Below, piece by piece: positions 1 through 9,157 of a stretch of DNA of 64,000 nt; within the stretch, counting starts at the first letter, position 1, and each line of letters starts with the position of its first letter. The position numbers and the translations under genes were made by a program. Origin of the DNA: Acidobacteriota bacterium. Lineage in GTDB: Bacteria; Acidobacteriota; Terriglobia; UBA7540. The notes under the pieces were generated by a model, which had not been told where the DNA came from, searched no databases, and was given only the letters and a program-made list of their open reading frames with translations. The DNA lies in contig JAKCCV010000002.1 in assembly GCA_021838785.1 (NCBI GenBank), positions 124,001 through 188,000 of the forward strand, written 5' to 3'.

Positions 1-1089
1 TCAGTTAACAAACCTCTGCTTTTTAACGCTCATAGCGAGACCCAGCCCCAGAAAGACAGAGAGGACCGCGGAGCCTCCTTGGCTCATCAAGGGCAGTGGA
101 ATGCCAGTAATTGGAAATAACCCGATCATCATTCCTACATTGACGGCCACTTGAAAAAACAACAGTGCCGACAGACCCACTAACACCAACGCGCCCGCGC
201 GGTCCGGAGCTTGTTGCGCTGCATCGAGAAGCCGCAAAAGCAGGGCCCCATAGAGCGCCAAGGCTACCAGCGCCCCGACAAAGCCCTCTTCCTCCGCGTA
301 AGCCGCGAAGATGGCGTCGGCGTGAGAAACGGGAATGAAACCTAGCTGGCTTTGCGTCCCGTTGCCCAACCCTTTTCCCCAAAACCCGCCGGACCCGATC
401 GCAATTTTCGTCTCGGTCAATTGATAGCTGGCCCCTCGCTGGTTCTGAGCGGGATGGAAAAAGGTTTCCAGCCGCTGCCGCTGGTACGGGCGCAGGAAGC
501 GCCACGCCACGGGCAAGGCCAGCACGCCCAACAGAATTATCAAACCAACCTGCCGCGCTCGAATTCCGACAAGAAAAACTCCTGCGAAGGCAATCGGCAA
601 AAGGGTGAGCGCCGTCCCGAGATCGGGCTCCAGAGCAATCAACAGTAGAGGTACGGCGATCAGGGTTCCGAGTTTGGCTAGCTGCCACCATGTCACGCAC
701 TTCGTCCGCGCATGCGATAATTCCGCTGCAACCAGTATTATTATAACCAACTTGGCAAACTCCGACACCTGCAAAGTGAAGCCCCCTACATGAATCCAAC
801 GCCTGGCTCCGCCAAACCTTGACCCGGCAATCAGCAGTCCGGCGAGGCCCACAACGGTTAGGCCGTAAAGCCAAGAAATTTGGTCCAAGACCAGGTGATA
901 ATCAATACAACCCACTAGGATAGCCAGAAAGCAACCCATGACCACCCAGAAAACCTGACGCTCCCAGGTGTGCGTCAGAGGCGTGCGCGCGGTTGTGCTA
1001 TAGATTTCCAAGATCCCAATCAAGGAAATAGCCAGCGAAAGCCCCAAGAGAGGCCAATCCAAATCACTGATGTTAAAAGGCTTGTTCAT
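1..1089 (-). CDS. rodA: RodA, SEDS-family peptidoglycan glycosyltransferase
   Basis: A 362-aa polytopic membrane protein of the RodA/FtsW/SpoVE (SEDS) family, which polymerises lipid II glycan strands during lateral-wall growth in partnership with PBP2. The N-terminus reads into a first membrane segment at about residues 12-30, and the family signature near the C-terminus is present (GIPLPLMSQGGSA, about residues 325-340). The length is normal for RodA (about 360-370 aa). It starts with ATG at 1089 and its TGA stop lies at 1-3, so it is complete. It is the last gene of a minus-strand series, 15 bp after the PBP2 stop, so it is very likely co-transcribed with PBP2. Distinction from FtsW rests on the neighbouring PBP2 and mre genes. 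Confidence 0.95.
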   Translation of the reverse strand: MNKPFNISDLDWPLLGLSLAISLIGILEIYSTTARTPLTHTWERQVFWVVMGCFLAILVGCIDYHLVLDQISWLYGLTVVGLAGLLIAGSRFGGARRWIHVGGFTLQVSEFAKLVIIILVAAELSHARTKCVTWWQLAKLGTLIAVPLLLIALEPDLGTALTLLPIAFAGVFLVGIRARQVGLIILLGVLALPVAWRFLRPYQRQRLETFFHPAQNQRGASYQLTETKIAIGSGGFWGKGLGNGTQSQLGFIPVSHADAIFAAYAEEEGFVGALVALALYGALLLRLLDAAQQAPDRAGALVLVGLSALLFFQVAVNVGMMIGLFPITGIPLPLMSQGGSAVLSVFLGLGLAMSVKKQRFVN

Positions 1090-1104
1090 AAAAACAGCCT
1101 GTCT

Positions 1105-2991
1105 CTACTGAACTTCAGCCTGGCGTTGCAACCGAGGTAACGGCGCCGCTGGGCCTTCTGCCACTTGAGGCGTTGCTGGCGGCTTCGCGTTGATAGCGGT
1201 GCCTGAGCGCTCGGCATAGTATGCCTTGATGATCTGTCCGGCAATTGGCGCGGCAACGCTCGATTCCCCGCCGTGCATGACGAGGACGGAGACAACGATT
1301 TCAGGATCTTTGGCCGGCGAAAAGCCGACAAACCATGCGTTGTCAATAAATCGCCGCTTGTTTTCTTCTTCCCGCAGATTCTCGCTCACTACCTGCGCCG
1401 TGCCAGTCTTGCCGGCAATATCCAAGCCTGGGCATCGAGCTCCAGCGCCGGTTCCCCCCTCGTTGACCACGCCCCACATGCCTCTCCGCAGAGCCTTCAC
1501 GGTTTTTGGCCGCAAAGGAAAATCAGAGGTCACCTCTGGTGGCGGATCAACCCTCAGCGCCTCGAGTTCGTTTCGGAAAACCAAATGGGGACGGGCAAAC
1601 ACCCCCCCCGAAGCGACCCCTCCGACCATATAAGCCAACTGGATCGGCGTGACCTCAATCGCACCCTGGCCGATCGCCACGGACATGGTTTCTCCCGGCC
1701 ACCAAGGATGCTTGAATTCTCTTTCCACCCAGCCGGGAGAGGGGATCAATCCCGGCTCTTCCCCGGGAAGGTCAATCCCCGTGCGGTGGCCGAGACCCAA
1801 GTGGCGCGCGTAGTAATCAATCTTTCTGATTCCTAACATTTTGCCGAGCGTATAGAAGTACACGTCGCATGATTCAACGACAGCCCGATGAAAGTCCACC
1901 CAACCGTGGCTTTCCCAATCGTGAAAGGTATGACCGTAGAAGGTCACGGCGCCGTGGCAGTCCACTCGGAAGTTTGGTTGAATCGTCCGAGTCTCCAGGG
2001 CTGCGGCGCCGGTGACGATCTTGAAAACAGAGCCGGGCGCCAACTGTGCCTGAATGGCCTTGTTCATCAAGGGTTTCTCAGGATCATGGATGAGTTGTCC
2101 CCATTCGGTGGCGCTAATACGACGGGCAAAATCATTTGGGTCAAAAGCAGGATGGCTGACCATAGCCAGAACTTGGCCGTTCCTGGGATTCAAAGCCACC
2201 ACCGCACCGGCCCGCTTGCCCAAGGCGTTCTCGGCAGCCATTTGCAAATTGAGGTCAAGCGTCAGGCGAAGGTCATGTCCCGGAATTGCCTTTATGGACT
2301 TCAGCCTTCCTACCTCTTGGCCTCGGCTATTCACGACCAATCGTTGCATGCCGTCCCGACCCATCAGGATGGAATTGTATTCTTCCTCAATCCCTGACTT
2401 GCCGACCACGTCACCGGGACGGTAATGCGACCCGGGTCTGGCAATCTGGCTTTCGGAAACGTCGCCAACATAGCCCAAGACCTGAGCCGCGAGGTCGTGC
2501 AGCGGATAAACCCGCTCAGATGCTTGAATAGTCTCAAGCTCGGGATATTCCAGGCGGTGAGACTCGACAAAAGCCACGTCAGCAAGCGTCGCCGACGGCT
2601 TAATCAGAATGGGTTGAAACCGGGGCAGCGCTTCGGCTTCTTTAACTTCCGCAGCCAGCGCCGCTGGGTCAAGCCCCAGCCCTCGCGCAATTCCCAGAAG
2701 GAGAGAAGGGGTGAGCGCGGAAGGATCCTCCCGTCGCAGTAGGATTTTGAACGCGGGCGCGTTGTCCACCAACACCCGTCCTCGCCGGTCAAGAATGCGT
2801 CCGCGGGGCGCGATAATGGGAAGCTCCCGAATTCGGTTGCGCTCCGCCGCTTGGACATATTGGGCATGCTCGGCAACTTGCAGACGCCAATACCCGAATA
2901 GCAAGACGGCGAAAACAGCCACCATGAAGTACTGAAGGAAGCTGATTTTCCAAGGCGGGAAGCGATTTTCTTCGGGAAACCTAAACTGCAT
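1105..2991 (-). CDS. mrdA: Penicillin-binding protein 2 (elongasome transpeptidase)
   Basis: A 628-aa class B penicillin-binding protein, the transpeptidase that cross-links peptidoglycan made by RodA. It has one N-terminal membrane anchor (about residues 10-33), a dimerisation/pedestal region and a transpeptidase domain. The catalytic SxxK motif is in APGSVFKI (about residue 318) and the KTG motif in GKTGTAQ (about residue 530). The ATG at 2991 is preferred to the TTG directly before it. Only a weak Shine-Dalgarno is seen. Unusually, the gene is separated from mreD by a fucose-isomerase-like gene and about 500 bp of apparently empty sequence, so it may have its own promoter. The length is normal for PBP2. 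Confidence 0.95.
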   Translation of the reverse strand: MQFRFPEENRFPPWKISFLQYFMVAVFAVLLFGYWRLQVAEHAQYVQAAERNRIRELPIIAPRGRILDRRGRVLVDNAPAFKILLRREDPSALTPSLLLGIARGLGLDPAALAAEVKEAEALPRFQPILIKPSATLADVAFVESHRLEYPELETIQASERVYPLHDLAAQVLGYVGDVSESQIARPGSHYRPGDVVGKSGIEEEYNSILMGRDGMQRLVVNSRGQEVGRLKSIKAIPGHDLRLTLDLNLQMAAENALGKRAGAVVALNPRNGQVLAMVSHPAFDPNDFARRISATEWGQLIHDPEKPLMNKAIQAQLAPGSVFKIVTGAAALETRTIQPNFRVDCHGAVTFYGHTFHDWESHGWVDFHRAVVESCDVYFYTLGKMLGIRKIDYYARHLGLGHRTGIDLPGEEPGLIPSPGWVEREFKHPWWPGETMSVAIGQGAIEVTPIQLAYMVGGVASGGVFARPHLVFRNELEALRVDPPPEVTSDFPLRPKTVKALRRGMWGVVNEGGTGAGARCPGLDIAGKTGTAQVVSENLREEENKRRFIDNAWFVGFSPAKDPEIVVSVLVMHGGESSVAAPIAGQIIKAYYAERSGTAINAKPPATPQVAEGPAAPLPRLQRQAEVQ

Positions 2992-3495
2992 CAACCCAAA
3001 CGTTCTCCGGCGGCCCTGACCTCGCCCCGTGATTTTGAGGCCGTGACAACTGTGGCGCTCCCTCGACAGCCTCTAAATGCCGCTGTAACAATCTGCGGCA
3101 GAAAATGAAGCCTATCACGCCCCTCGCACGCTGACAAGGTAAGTTGCAGCCGGTACCCACAACCCGCTTGCCGGAGCGGCAATGACGCCCGGCATCGGTT
3201 CATGATTGCGCTATCGCGCTTCTACGTTCAAATTCCGTTGTTGCCCAAAGAACTTATCCTTGAGACTTACCGGATGATGGTCGAGGTCGGCGGTGGCAAG
3301 CCCGTCAGCCCAAAGAGGCTTTCCTGCAGCAGCCGGGCATTTCAAGCCGGTATTAGGAGGGCGTCTATTGGCGCCGGTGGTCCGCGGCTCAGGTCGAGGC
3401 CGGCATCAAGCCGAGCTCGAGCGAATCAAAAATCCCCGAAGGATTCCTCCTGCACCGCTTTCACTAGAGCCTCGCTTCGAGTCCAGGCCGTGCTC
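2992..3495. other. Intergenic region of about 500 bp, no gene seen
   Basis: This gap inside the cell-shape gene series lies between the stop of the fucose-isomerase-like gene and the start of PBP2. The open frames crossing it have no plausible protein character or ribosome binding site. A short perfect inverted repeat (TTGCCG-GAG-CGGCAA, 3168-3182) is the only structure noticed. It could hold a promoter for the PBP2-rodA pair, but no convincing -35/-10 pair was found. Confidence 0.5.
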
Positions 3496-4914
3496 TTAAC
3501 AGCCGGCGCCCGTGTGCTCGTAAACTTCCCAGCCTTTGTAATTGCTGAGCGCTTCGGCAACGGCGCGGGCGTAGTGACTGCGGTTCACAGCGACGTGGTG
3601 CTCGAAACCATTTTTGCAGATGTAGTGCAAAAGCTTTTGAAGGCCTGGAATTCGGACCACCCCGTAGCCACCGAAGCTCTTGACTCGGTCCGCCGTGATT
3701 TCGCCTTCTCCCACGTAAGCGCGCATCTTCCCATGTAAGTCATCGGTAGAAATTCGGCAAAACGTTAACGGTCCGCTCTTTAGGGTTCCTACGATGGTCC
3801 CGAAGGTATTCTCCTTACCCACTGAGCCGGCGATGATCTCCTGGAAATCCATTTTGGCTTCCTCAAAGAAATGCCGCGGCAGGTTGGAGCAATGGAAGAT
3901 GACAGCCTTGTCGGGGTCATCGCCAAAGTTATTATTCCAGTCAACGATGGCGCTAGGATCTCCGGAAGCCAGTTGCAGCACGTACATGCCAATCATGCCC
4001 ACCATATCGGTCTCACAGGCACTCGGGATGAGGTTATTCGACATCATGCTCATCAGGGTGCAGGGCACCACGCCAAAAAATTCCTCCATGGCGGTCCAGC
4101 ATTGTACCGAGCTCCCGCTGAGCTCGTTATCCGCCATCCAGCGGTCCACTACGACCCCAAATTTGGCCATCTTGAGCAGAGGCGCCGGCGGAATCCCCGT
4201 CGTGGAAACGTAAGCATGAATCTGGTCGAGTTTCGCCTTGACCACGGGCTCGTCATCCCGCAGTCGCTGGATGCGGCCAAAAACCTCCGAGAGGTCGAGG
4301 GTCTCGACGGTAATTCCGGCATGTTCCATCAGCTTCTCGCTGAAGCGCACCGTGTTAAAGGCCGCCGGACGCGCTCCGATCACGCCGACGCGCACATTCT
4401 TTAGCCCTTTCACGATCCGACACGTTGCCGCGAACGCTTTCAAATCCTTGCGGAATGAAGATGCATCGGGCGCCACGGTGTGGTCGCGCGTCAGCGTGTA
4501 ACGGATGCCATATTGCCAAAGATTGTTGCACACGGAGATCTTGCCGCAGAAGCTGTCGCGCCGCCCACCCATCAACATCTTTTGAGGATCATCCGGAAAA
4601 GCCTGAATCAGGACAGGAACCTCCAGACCCGCCCAACGGAGCGTGTTGGCGACCGCGCGCTCGTCGCCGAAGTTGGGCAAACTCACCAAGATGCCATCCA
4701 TCGAGTCACGATGCCGCTGGAAGAGGTCGGCGCAGCGGCGGGCATCTGCAAGCGTTTCCACCGCCCCGAACTTCGTTTCCTCGGGACTCAGGCACACCGT
4801 CTGGCAGCCTTCAGCTTTCAAAACCCGCAAGATCTCCTCGCGGCCGTCCCTTGCCAAAACGTCCGGGAAGAATCCGCGATTACCGATAATCACGCCCAGG
4901 GTTAAAGCGTTCAT
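3496..4914 (-). CDS. L-fucose/L-arabinose isomerase family protein
   Basis: A 472-aa cytoplasmic protein resembling the L-fucose/L-arabinose isomerase fold: an N-terminal Rossmann-like half (residues 1-170), with a central and C-terminal catalytic part rich in conserved acidic residues and histidines (for example CETDMVGMIGMY and FHCSNLPRHF). Substrate cannot be read from the sequence. Family members act on deoxy-sugars or pentoses or, in some cases, have unknown roles. The ATG is preceded by a good GGAGG ribosome site at 10 bp spacing. It sits between mreD (99 bp upstream) and PBP2 (about 500 bp downstream) on the same strand, an odd place for a catabolic enzyme. No other fucose or arabinose pathway gene is adjacent. 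Confidence 0.8.
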   Translation of the reverse strand: MNALTLGVIIGNRGFFPDVLARDGREEILRVLKAEGCQTVCLSPEETKFGAVETLADARRCADLFQRHRDSMDGILVSLPNFGDERAVANTLRWAGLEVPVLIQAFPDDPQKMLMGGRRDSFCGKISVCNNLWQYGIRYTLTRDHTVAPDASSFRKDLKAFAATCRIVKGLKNVRVGVIGARPAAFNTVRFSEKLMEHAGITVETLDLSEVFGRIQRLRDDEPVVKAKLDQIHAYVSTTGIPPAPLLKMAKFGVVVDRWMADNELSGSSVQCWTAMEEFFGVVPCTLMSMMSNNLIPSACETDMVGMIGMYVLQLASGDPSAIVDWNNNFGDDPDKAVIFHCSNLPRHFFEEAKMDFQEIIAGSVGKENTFGTIVGTLKSGPLTFCRISTDDLHGKMRAYVGEGEITADRVKSFGGYGVVRIPGLQKLLHYICKNGFEHHVAVNRSHYARAVAEALSNYKGWEVYEHTGAGC

Positions 4915-5013
4915 AAGGTTTGACCTCCAGTGAACCGCGCAGCGGTGGAGATGGACAAGTCCGCTATTCTAGCACGGCGGACCATAAACAATCATAGGGA
5001 AGCCCTTCCATCA

Positions 5014-5520
5014 TCAGGCCGATTGCCTGAATCGGTCGAAGAAATGGAACAGAATCAGCCCGATCGCAACATTGACCGACGCCGAGCTTGCCCAGCGCAG
5101 CGCTTCGAAAGGATAAGGAGCGCTCAGAAGTACATGGCGCAAAAACGCCGTCACCAGATCCTGCAAAATCAGCAGACCTGCAATCAATGATCCCCTGGCC
5201 AAACTGTTGTCCAAATCAAATTTTGTGCTTGCCGAAGCCGCCAGATATCCCACCAGAGCTCCGGCCATTCCCATGAGGCCGAGGTAACTGTGGGATAGAG
5301 CGTCTTGCAGCAGGCCGAGTCCCGTCCCCAGAAAAATGCCAAAGACTTTATCTTGCCGCGCCACAGAAAAATAGATCGTCACCAGTAAGGGAAACGCAAA
5401 CAGTTTCGCCAAAGAAAAAATCGCCGGAAGCGTAACCTGAAGCAAGAGGGAGCCGACGATCGAAAGCCAAAGAAGGGCGGGAGGGGCACGCAACGCTCGG
5501 GCAGGCTTGTGCAGGCTCAT
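5014..5520 (-). CDS. mreD: Rod shape-determining protein MreD
   Basis: A 168-aa hydrophobic protein with about five predicted membrane segments, placed directly after mreC as in most mre operons. MreD is the least conserved member of the elongasome and is recognised here mainly by size, hydrophobicity and position. The motif GTGLGLLQDALSHSYLGLMG matches the usual loop with a conserved LQD. The ATG at 5520 follows a TTG that could also be read as a start. The gap to mreC is 76 bp. Confidence 0.85.
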   Translation of the reverse strand: MSLHKPARALRAPPALLWLSIVGSLLLQVTLPAIFSLAKLFAFPLLVTIYFSVARQDKVFGIFLGTGLGLLQDALSHSYLGLMGMAGALVGYLAASASTKFDLDNSLARGSLIAGLLILQDLVTAFLRHVLLSAPYPFEALRWASSASVNVAIGLILFHFFDRFRQSA

Positions 5521-5596
5521 CAAAAATATGGTTTCGGGTTTGGCGCCCGCTCCGCGAGCCGTTCGTGCCCTCCGACCGGAAGGAAAAACGGCGCGT

Positions 5597-6514
5597 CTAT
5601 GGGCGAAGGGAGGGCGCGGGTACTGGCTGTTTAGTCGGCTGTTTTAGCAGCACCAAAACATCTTCCAGGCGATTTTCGTCCACGGCCGGCCGCACCCAAA
5701 TCCTTTTGTAAACATTCCCATCTTCGGCGCGAATCACCGTGCCCAGCCGCAGCCCCTTCGGATAGATTTGATCCAAACCGGAGGTGAGAACAGTATCTCC
5801 GACGTGAATTTGCTCGTCGTCCATCAGATACTTCAGTTCACAAAGCCCCTGGCCCTCCCCTTGCAGCACGCCCTCGACGCCCGATCCTTGCAAAACGCAG
5901 CCGGCACCGCTCAAGGGATCGGTCAGCAGCAAAACCTGCGAGGTATGCCGGTAGGTTGCAATGATCTCCCCGACCACCCCTTGGGGTGTGATGACCGGCA
6001 TGCCTTTGTCCACGCCGTCGTCGGACCCGCGGTTGATGGAAACGGCAGCCGACCCCGGATTGGGGCTCCAGGCAATGACCTGCGCAGCCACGGTCGGATA
6101 ACTTAACTGCTCCTTAAAGTTGAGAAGTGAACGCAAGCGGTTGACCTCGCCGACTTGTTCGGAAAGGAGTTGGAGTCGGATTTCATCGGCTCCGAGTTGG
6201 GCGCGGAGCTTTTGGTTCTCCCTTCGGGCCGTCCAGAGGTCGGCGACGGTTCGGCCTACCCCGGCGACGGATTGCCCAACCGCATGGACGGCCCGCTCTG
6301 CGGGCATAAACGCCGCGCCCACCCAAATGTGAACGAGCCGCACGTTGCCGCCTCGCGTAATCTGAACCGAAAGAAGAACCAGTTGAGCCAGCAGCACAGC
6401 CAGCAAAAGAAGGAAGGCCCCGCGCCGGGCCACAAAGGCATGAACCCGGTCTCGATGCCGCCGGTCAAGGCAATGGGATAAATCCGCGGACTCAGTCCAA
6501 TGCGAATCCAGCAT
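5597..6514 (-). CDS. mreC: Rod shape-determining protein MreC
   Basis: A 305-aa bitopic protein that scaffolds the elongasome in the periplasm and contacts PBP2. Seen: one membrane segment (about residues 32-52), a coiled-coil region around residues 80-125 (LWTARRENQKLRAQLGADEI), and the two beta domains typical of MreC containing GMPVITPQGVVGEI and a second half ending in the VLVLLKQ strand. The C-terminus is proline rich. ATG at 6514 has GAGG about 7 bp upstream, better than the TTG two codons earlier. It lies between mreB and mreD. Confidence 0.93.
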   Translation of the reverse strand: MLDSHWTESADLSHCLDRRHRDRVHAFVARRGAFLLLLAVLLAQLVLLSVQITRGGNVRLVHIWVGAAFMPAERAVHAVGQSVAGVGRTVADLWTARRENQKLRAQLGADEIRLQLLSEQVGEVNRLRSLLNFKEQLSYPTVAAQVIAWSPNPGSAAVSINRGSDDGVDKGMPVITPQGVVGEIIATYRHTSQVLLLTDPLSGAGCVLQGSGVEGVLQGEGQGLCELKYLMDDEQIHVGDTVLTSGLDQIYPKGLRLGTVIRAEDGNVYKRIWVRPAVDENRLEDVLVLLKQPTKQPVPAPSLRP

Positions 6515-6604
6515 GAGCAACCTCGGGAAATGAGCGCGAGAGCTCCGCCACGTCCTCGGCGAAGCTTCGGTTCCCTACCGAGACACGGCTCCACCCTGCC
6601 GCCG

Positions 6605-7630
6605 TTATTCTATCGCAACTCGGCGCAGGAGATTGAAATCTGTCAACATGCGGCCGGTCCCCAGCACGACGGAGGCTAACGGGTCCTCGGCAATCGAAAC
6701 AGGCAGACCGGTCTCCTCGCGGATACGCTTGTCAAGATTTTTGAGCAAAGCTCCGCCGCCGGTGAGAACGATGCCACGGTCGGAAATGTCCGCCGAGAGT
6801 TCGGGCGGGGTGCGCTCCAAAGCGACGCGGATAGCGTTCAGGATGGTCGCCACGCATTCCGACAGAGCATCGCGGATTTCCGTATCGTCAATGGTGACGG
6901 TTTTGGGAATCCCTTCGAGCAGGTGGCGCCCTTTAATTTCCATGGTCAGCGGTTTTTCCAGCGGATAGGCGGAGCCGACTTCCATCTTGATTTGCTCGGC
7001 CGTGCGTTCGCCGACCAGAAGATTATACTTCCGCTTGAGATACGCCGTGATGGCCTCATCCATTTCGTTCCCCGCAACTCGAACCGAGCGACTATAGACA
7101 ATCCCCGAAAGTGAAATCACGGCAATATCCGTTGTGCCGCCGCCGATATCCACAATCATGCTCCCTGAGGGTTCCGTAATGGGAAGGCCGGAGCCGATGG
7201 CGGCCATCATCGCTTGTTCCACCAAATAGACTTCGCTGGCTTTGGCGCGAAAAGCCGAATCCTGGACCGCTCGCTTCTCGACTTGGGTAATCTCCGAAGG
7301 AACGCCAATGACGATGCGCGGATGGACAAACATCTTTCGGTTGTGGGCCTTTTGAATGAAGTAGTTGAGCATCTTCTCCGTAACCTTGAAATCGGCAATA
7401 ACGCCGTCCTTCAGGGGTCGGATGGCGACAATATTGCCCGGGGTTCGGCCAAGCATCTCCTTGGCTTCACGCCCCACCGCTTCGATGTCCCCGGTAACTT
7501 TGTTGATCGCCACGATGGAGGGTTCATTGACCACAATCCCCTTCCCTTTGGCGAACACCAGGGTGTTTGCCGTCCCAAGATCAATCGCAAGGTCCGATGA
7601 GAAAACGCTGAACAAGGAGCGAAGGTTCAT
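6605..7630 (-). CDS. mreB: Rod shape-determining protein MreB, bacterial actin
   Basis: A 341-aa actin-fold ATPase that forms membrane filaments and directs lateral-wall synthesis. Typical features are the N-terminal phosphate-1 motif DLGTANTLVFAKGKG (about residues 17-31), phosphate-2 motif DIGGGTTDIAVISL (about residues 165-178) and the adenosine motif GIVLTGGGALL near residue 288. The length matches the family (335-350 aa). It starts with ATG at 7630, 52 bp after the stop of a FecR-domain gene, and leads mreC and mreD. Confidence 0.97.
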   Translation of the reverse strand: MNLRSLFSVFSSDLAIDLGTANTLVFAKGKGIVVNEPSIVAINKVTGDIEAVGREAKEMLGRTPGNIVAIRPLKDGVIADFKVTEKMLNYFIQKAHNRKMFVHPRIVIGVPSEITQVEKRAVQDSAFRAKASEVYLVEQAMMAAIGSGLPITEPSGSMIVDIGGGTTDIAVISLSGIVYSRSVRVAGNEMDEAITAYLKRKYNLLVGERTAEQIKMEVGSAYPLEKPLTMEIKGRHLLEGIPKTVTIDDTEIRDALSECVATILNAIRVALERTPPELSADISDRGIVLTGGGALLKNLDKRIREETGLPVSIAEDPLASVVLGTGRMLTDFNLLRRVAIE

Positions 7631-7682
7631 CTGATAATCGAGGCCTTCCCTGTTAGAGTGGGATCACCCGTGCCGAGGCGGA

Positions 7683-8984
7683 TCATTCGATCACGACGGT
7701 CTTGCGGATCGTCTTGGTATTGCCGTGGCGATCCTGCGCCGTGATCGTGATTTCATGCGAACCTTTGGACGGCAAGGGCGCTGTAAAATGCCGGAACGTT
7801 CCGTCGGGGGCGATATTAAAAACCTGTTCGTTGTTAATGATGACGGTTGATCCCGGAGCAGTTCGGCCTTCTATCTCCACCACCCGGCCGTGCTGGATAA
7901 TCCGGGTGATTTCCAGGAAGGCCTGATGACCGCTCGAAACCTGCTGCACCAAATTGAAACGGTTGGCAATGGAGGCCTGACTTTCCGTGCCGTGGGCATC
8001 AATGGAGGCAACGGCCCAATAATAAACACCCTCGTCCAAGCCCGAAACCTGCGCCGAGGTCTGCCCGAGGATTTTCTTGTCAACGACCAAGTTGGAAAAC
8101 ATACCCGAAGGCGAAATCATCAAATGATAGGCCGTGGCCCCCGGAACGGGAGACCATCGAAATTGGATCTGCGTGGCGCGCGGATCCTTGGCTACGGTCA
8201 GGGCCATGTTGACTGGGGAAATGAGCGTCGGCGGAGCAATAATCTTCTCCCGAATCATGCCTGGCTGCTGGGAGGAAAATTTCACCCCTTCGTACTGCCC
8301 CAGGCTCAAGGTCATTGAGCCTCGCGTAACGTTGGCGCTGCCGCTGTCAATCGTAAGCTGATGCAGATCTTTTTGTGGGTCGTTCTGGACGACGGCGCGG
8401 CTCTCCTGGCTGAGGGAGGCTACCGCGTCCGAAAACGAAACCTGAGAGGTTGAACCCGGAGCCTCAAAACGCCCCGTCGCCAGGTCCACTGTGCCCGAGG
8501 TCACCTGCACCGCCACATGGGTGGCCCGCGTCACAGGGTCCTGGCCGCTTTCCTCAACGACGATTAAAGAGTTCGGCTTCAATAGATAGTTTGTTCCGTC
8601 CGCAAAAATGATGCGCGCCACCCCGTCGCTGCCCGTTTGAACGAAATCCCCTCTTTCCAGTGCCGTGTTGTAGTCGGCGTTCATCCATTTAAGCGAATCG
8701 GGCTTTTTGACTCGCACGGTTCCGTCAATATTGACAAAGTGGGCCTCACGAGTGGAGGGCGCAACCTCTTGACCACCCGTTCGGACAAGACCTGCGCTCA
8801 GGGCGCGAAGCGCAGCATCAGCCTTTTGGCTGAAATAGTTTGGGGCAATCAGATAGCATATTAGCCCTACCAGCAATATCCCTAGCGCCGAGTAGAACGT
8901 AATCGTCCGGTAGGAGATTGTCGTCCATTCGACCTCTACCTTGCGGCCTTGTTCTGGCGTGGGTGATCTGGTGACGGTACCCAT
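7683..8984 (-). CDS. Membrane-anchored FecR-domain protein with C-terminal Ig-like domain
   Basis: A 433-aa protein with a cytosolic N-terminus of about 30 residues, one membrane segment (about residues 30-52, ALGILLVGLICYLIAPNYF), a FecR-like domain at about 75-195 (typical strand GDFVQTGSDGVARIIFADG), a fibronectin-like region, and a C-terminal beta domain ending in HEITITAQDRHGNTKTI that resembles glucodextranase/bacterial Ig-like folds. FecR domains are known from sigma/anti-sigma signalling, but no sigma factor gene is adjacent, so a structural or envelope role is as likely. It lies 52 bp upstream of mreB on the same strand and may be the first gene of the mre transcript. The ATG at 8984 is preferred over an upstream TTG; neither has a strong ribosome site. 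Confidence 0.8.
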   Translation of the reverse strand: MGTVTRSPTPEQGRKVEVEWTTISYRTITFYSALGILLVGLICYLIAPNYFSQKADAALRALSAGLVRTGGQEVAPSTREAHFVNIDGTVRVKKPDSLKWMNADYNTALERGDFVQTGSDGVARIIFADGTNYLLKPNSLIVVEESGQDPVTRATHVAVQVTSGTVDLATGRFEAPGSTSQVSFSDAVASLSQESRAVVQNDPQKDLHQLTIDSGSANVTRGSMTLSLGQYEGVKFSSQQPGMIREKIIAPPTLISPVNMALTVAKDPRATQIQFRWSPVPGATAYHLMISPSGMFSNLVVDKKILGQTSAQVSGLDEGVYYWAVASIDAHGTESQASIANRFNLVQQVSSGHQAFLEITRIIQHGRVVEIEGRTAPGSTVIINNEQVFNIAPDGTFRHFTAPLPSKGSHEITITAQDRHGNTKTIRKTVVIE

Positions 8985-9117
8985 GCTGGCAGCAACCAAA
9001 AAACATTCTTGACCAAAGCCCCCATGAGGTCAAGATAATTCCTCGTTCTTCATCCGCAGGGGGTGTCAAGTCCATGCGCTGCGCACCCGTCAGGAGCCTA
9101 CGCGCCGGGTGATAGGT

Positions 9118-9123
9118 TATAAT
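9118..9123 (+). promoter_or_regulatory. Candidate -10 box for the PpiC/SurA-like gene
   Basis: A perfect TATAAT lies 34 bp before the start codon of the foldase gene. No convincing -35 hexamer is seen at 16-18 bp, so this is a one-box prediction. Confidence 0.4.
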
Positions 9124-9157
9124 AGAAGCGTCGCATCCCCCAGGTGAAGGAGCGTTC

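Noticed and set aside
3202-3738. 178-aa plus-strand frame over the intergenic gap and the isomerase gene end
   Set aside because: Its second half is the complement of the well-supported isomerase gene, and the first half has no protein-like pattern or ribosome site.
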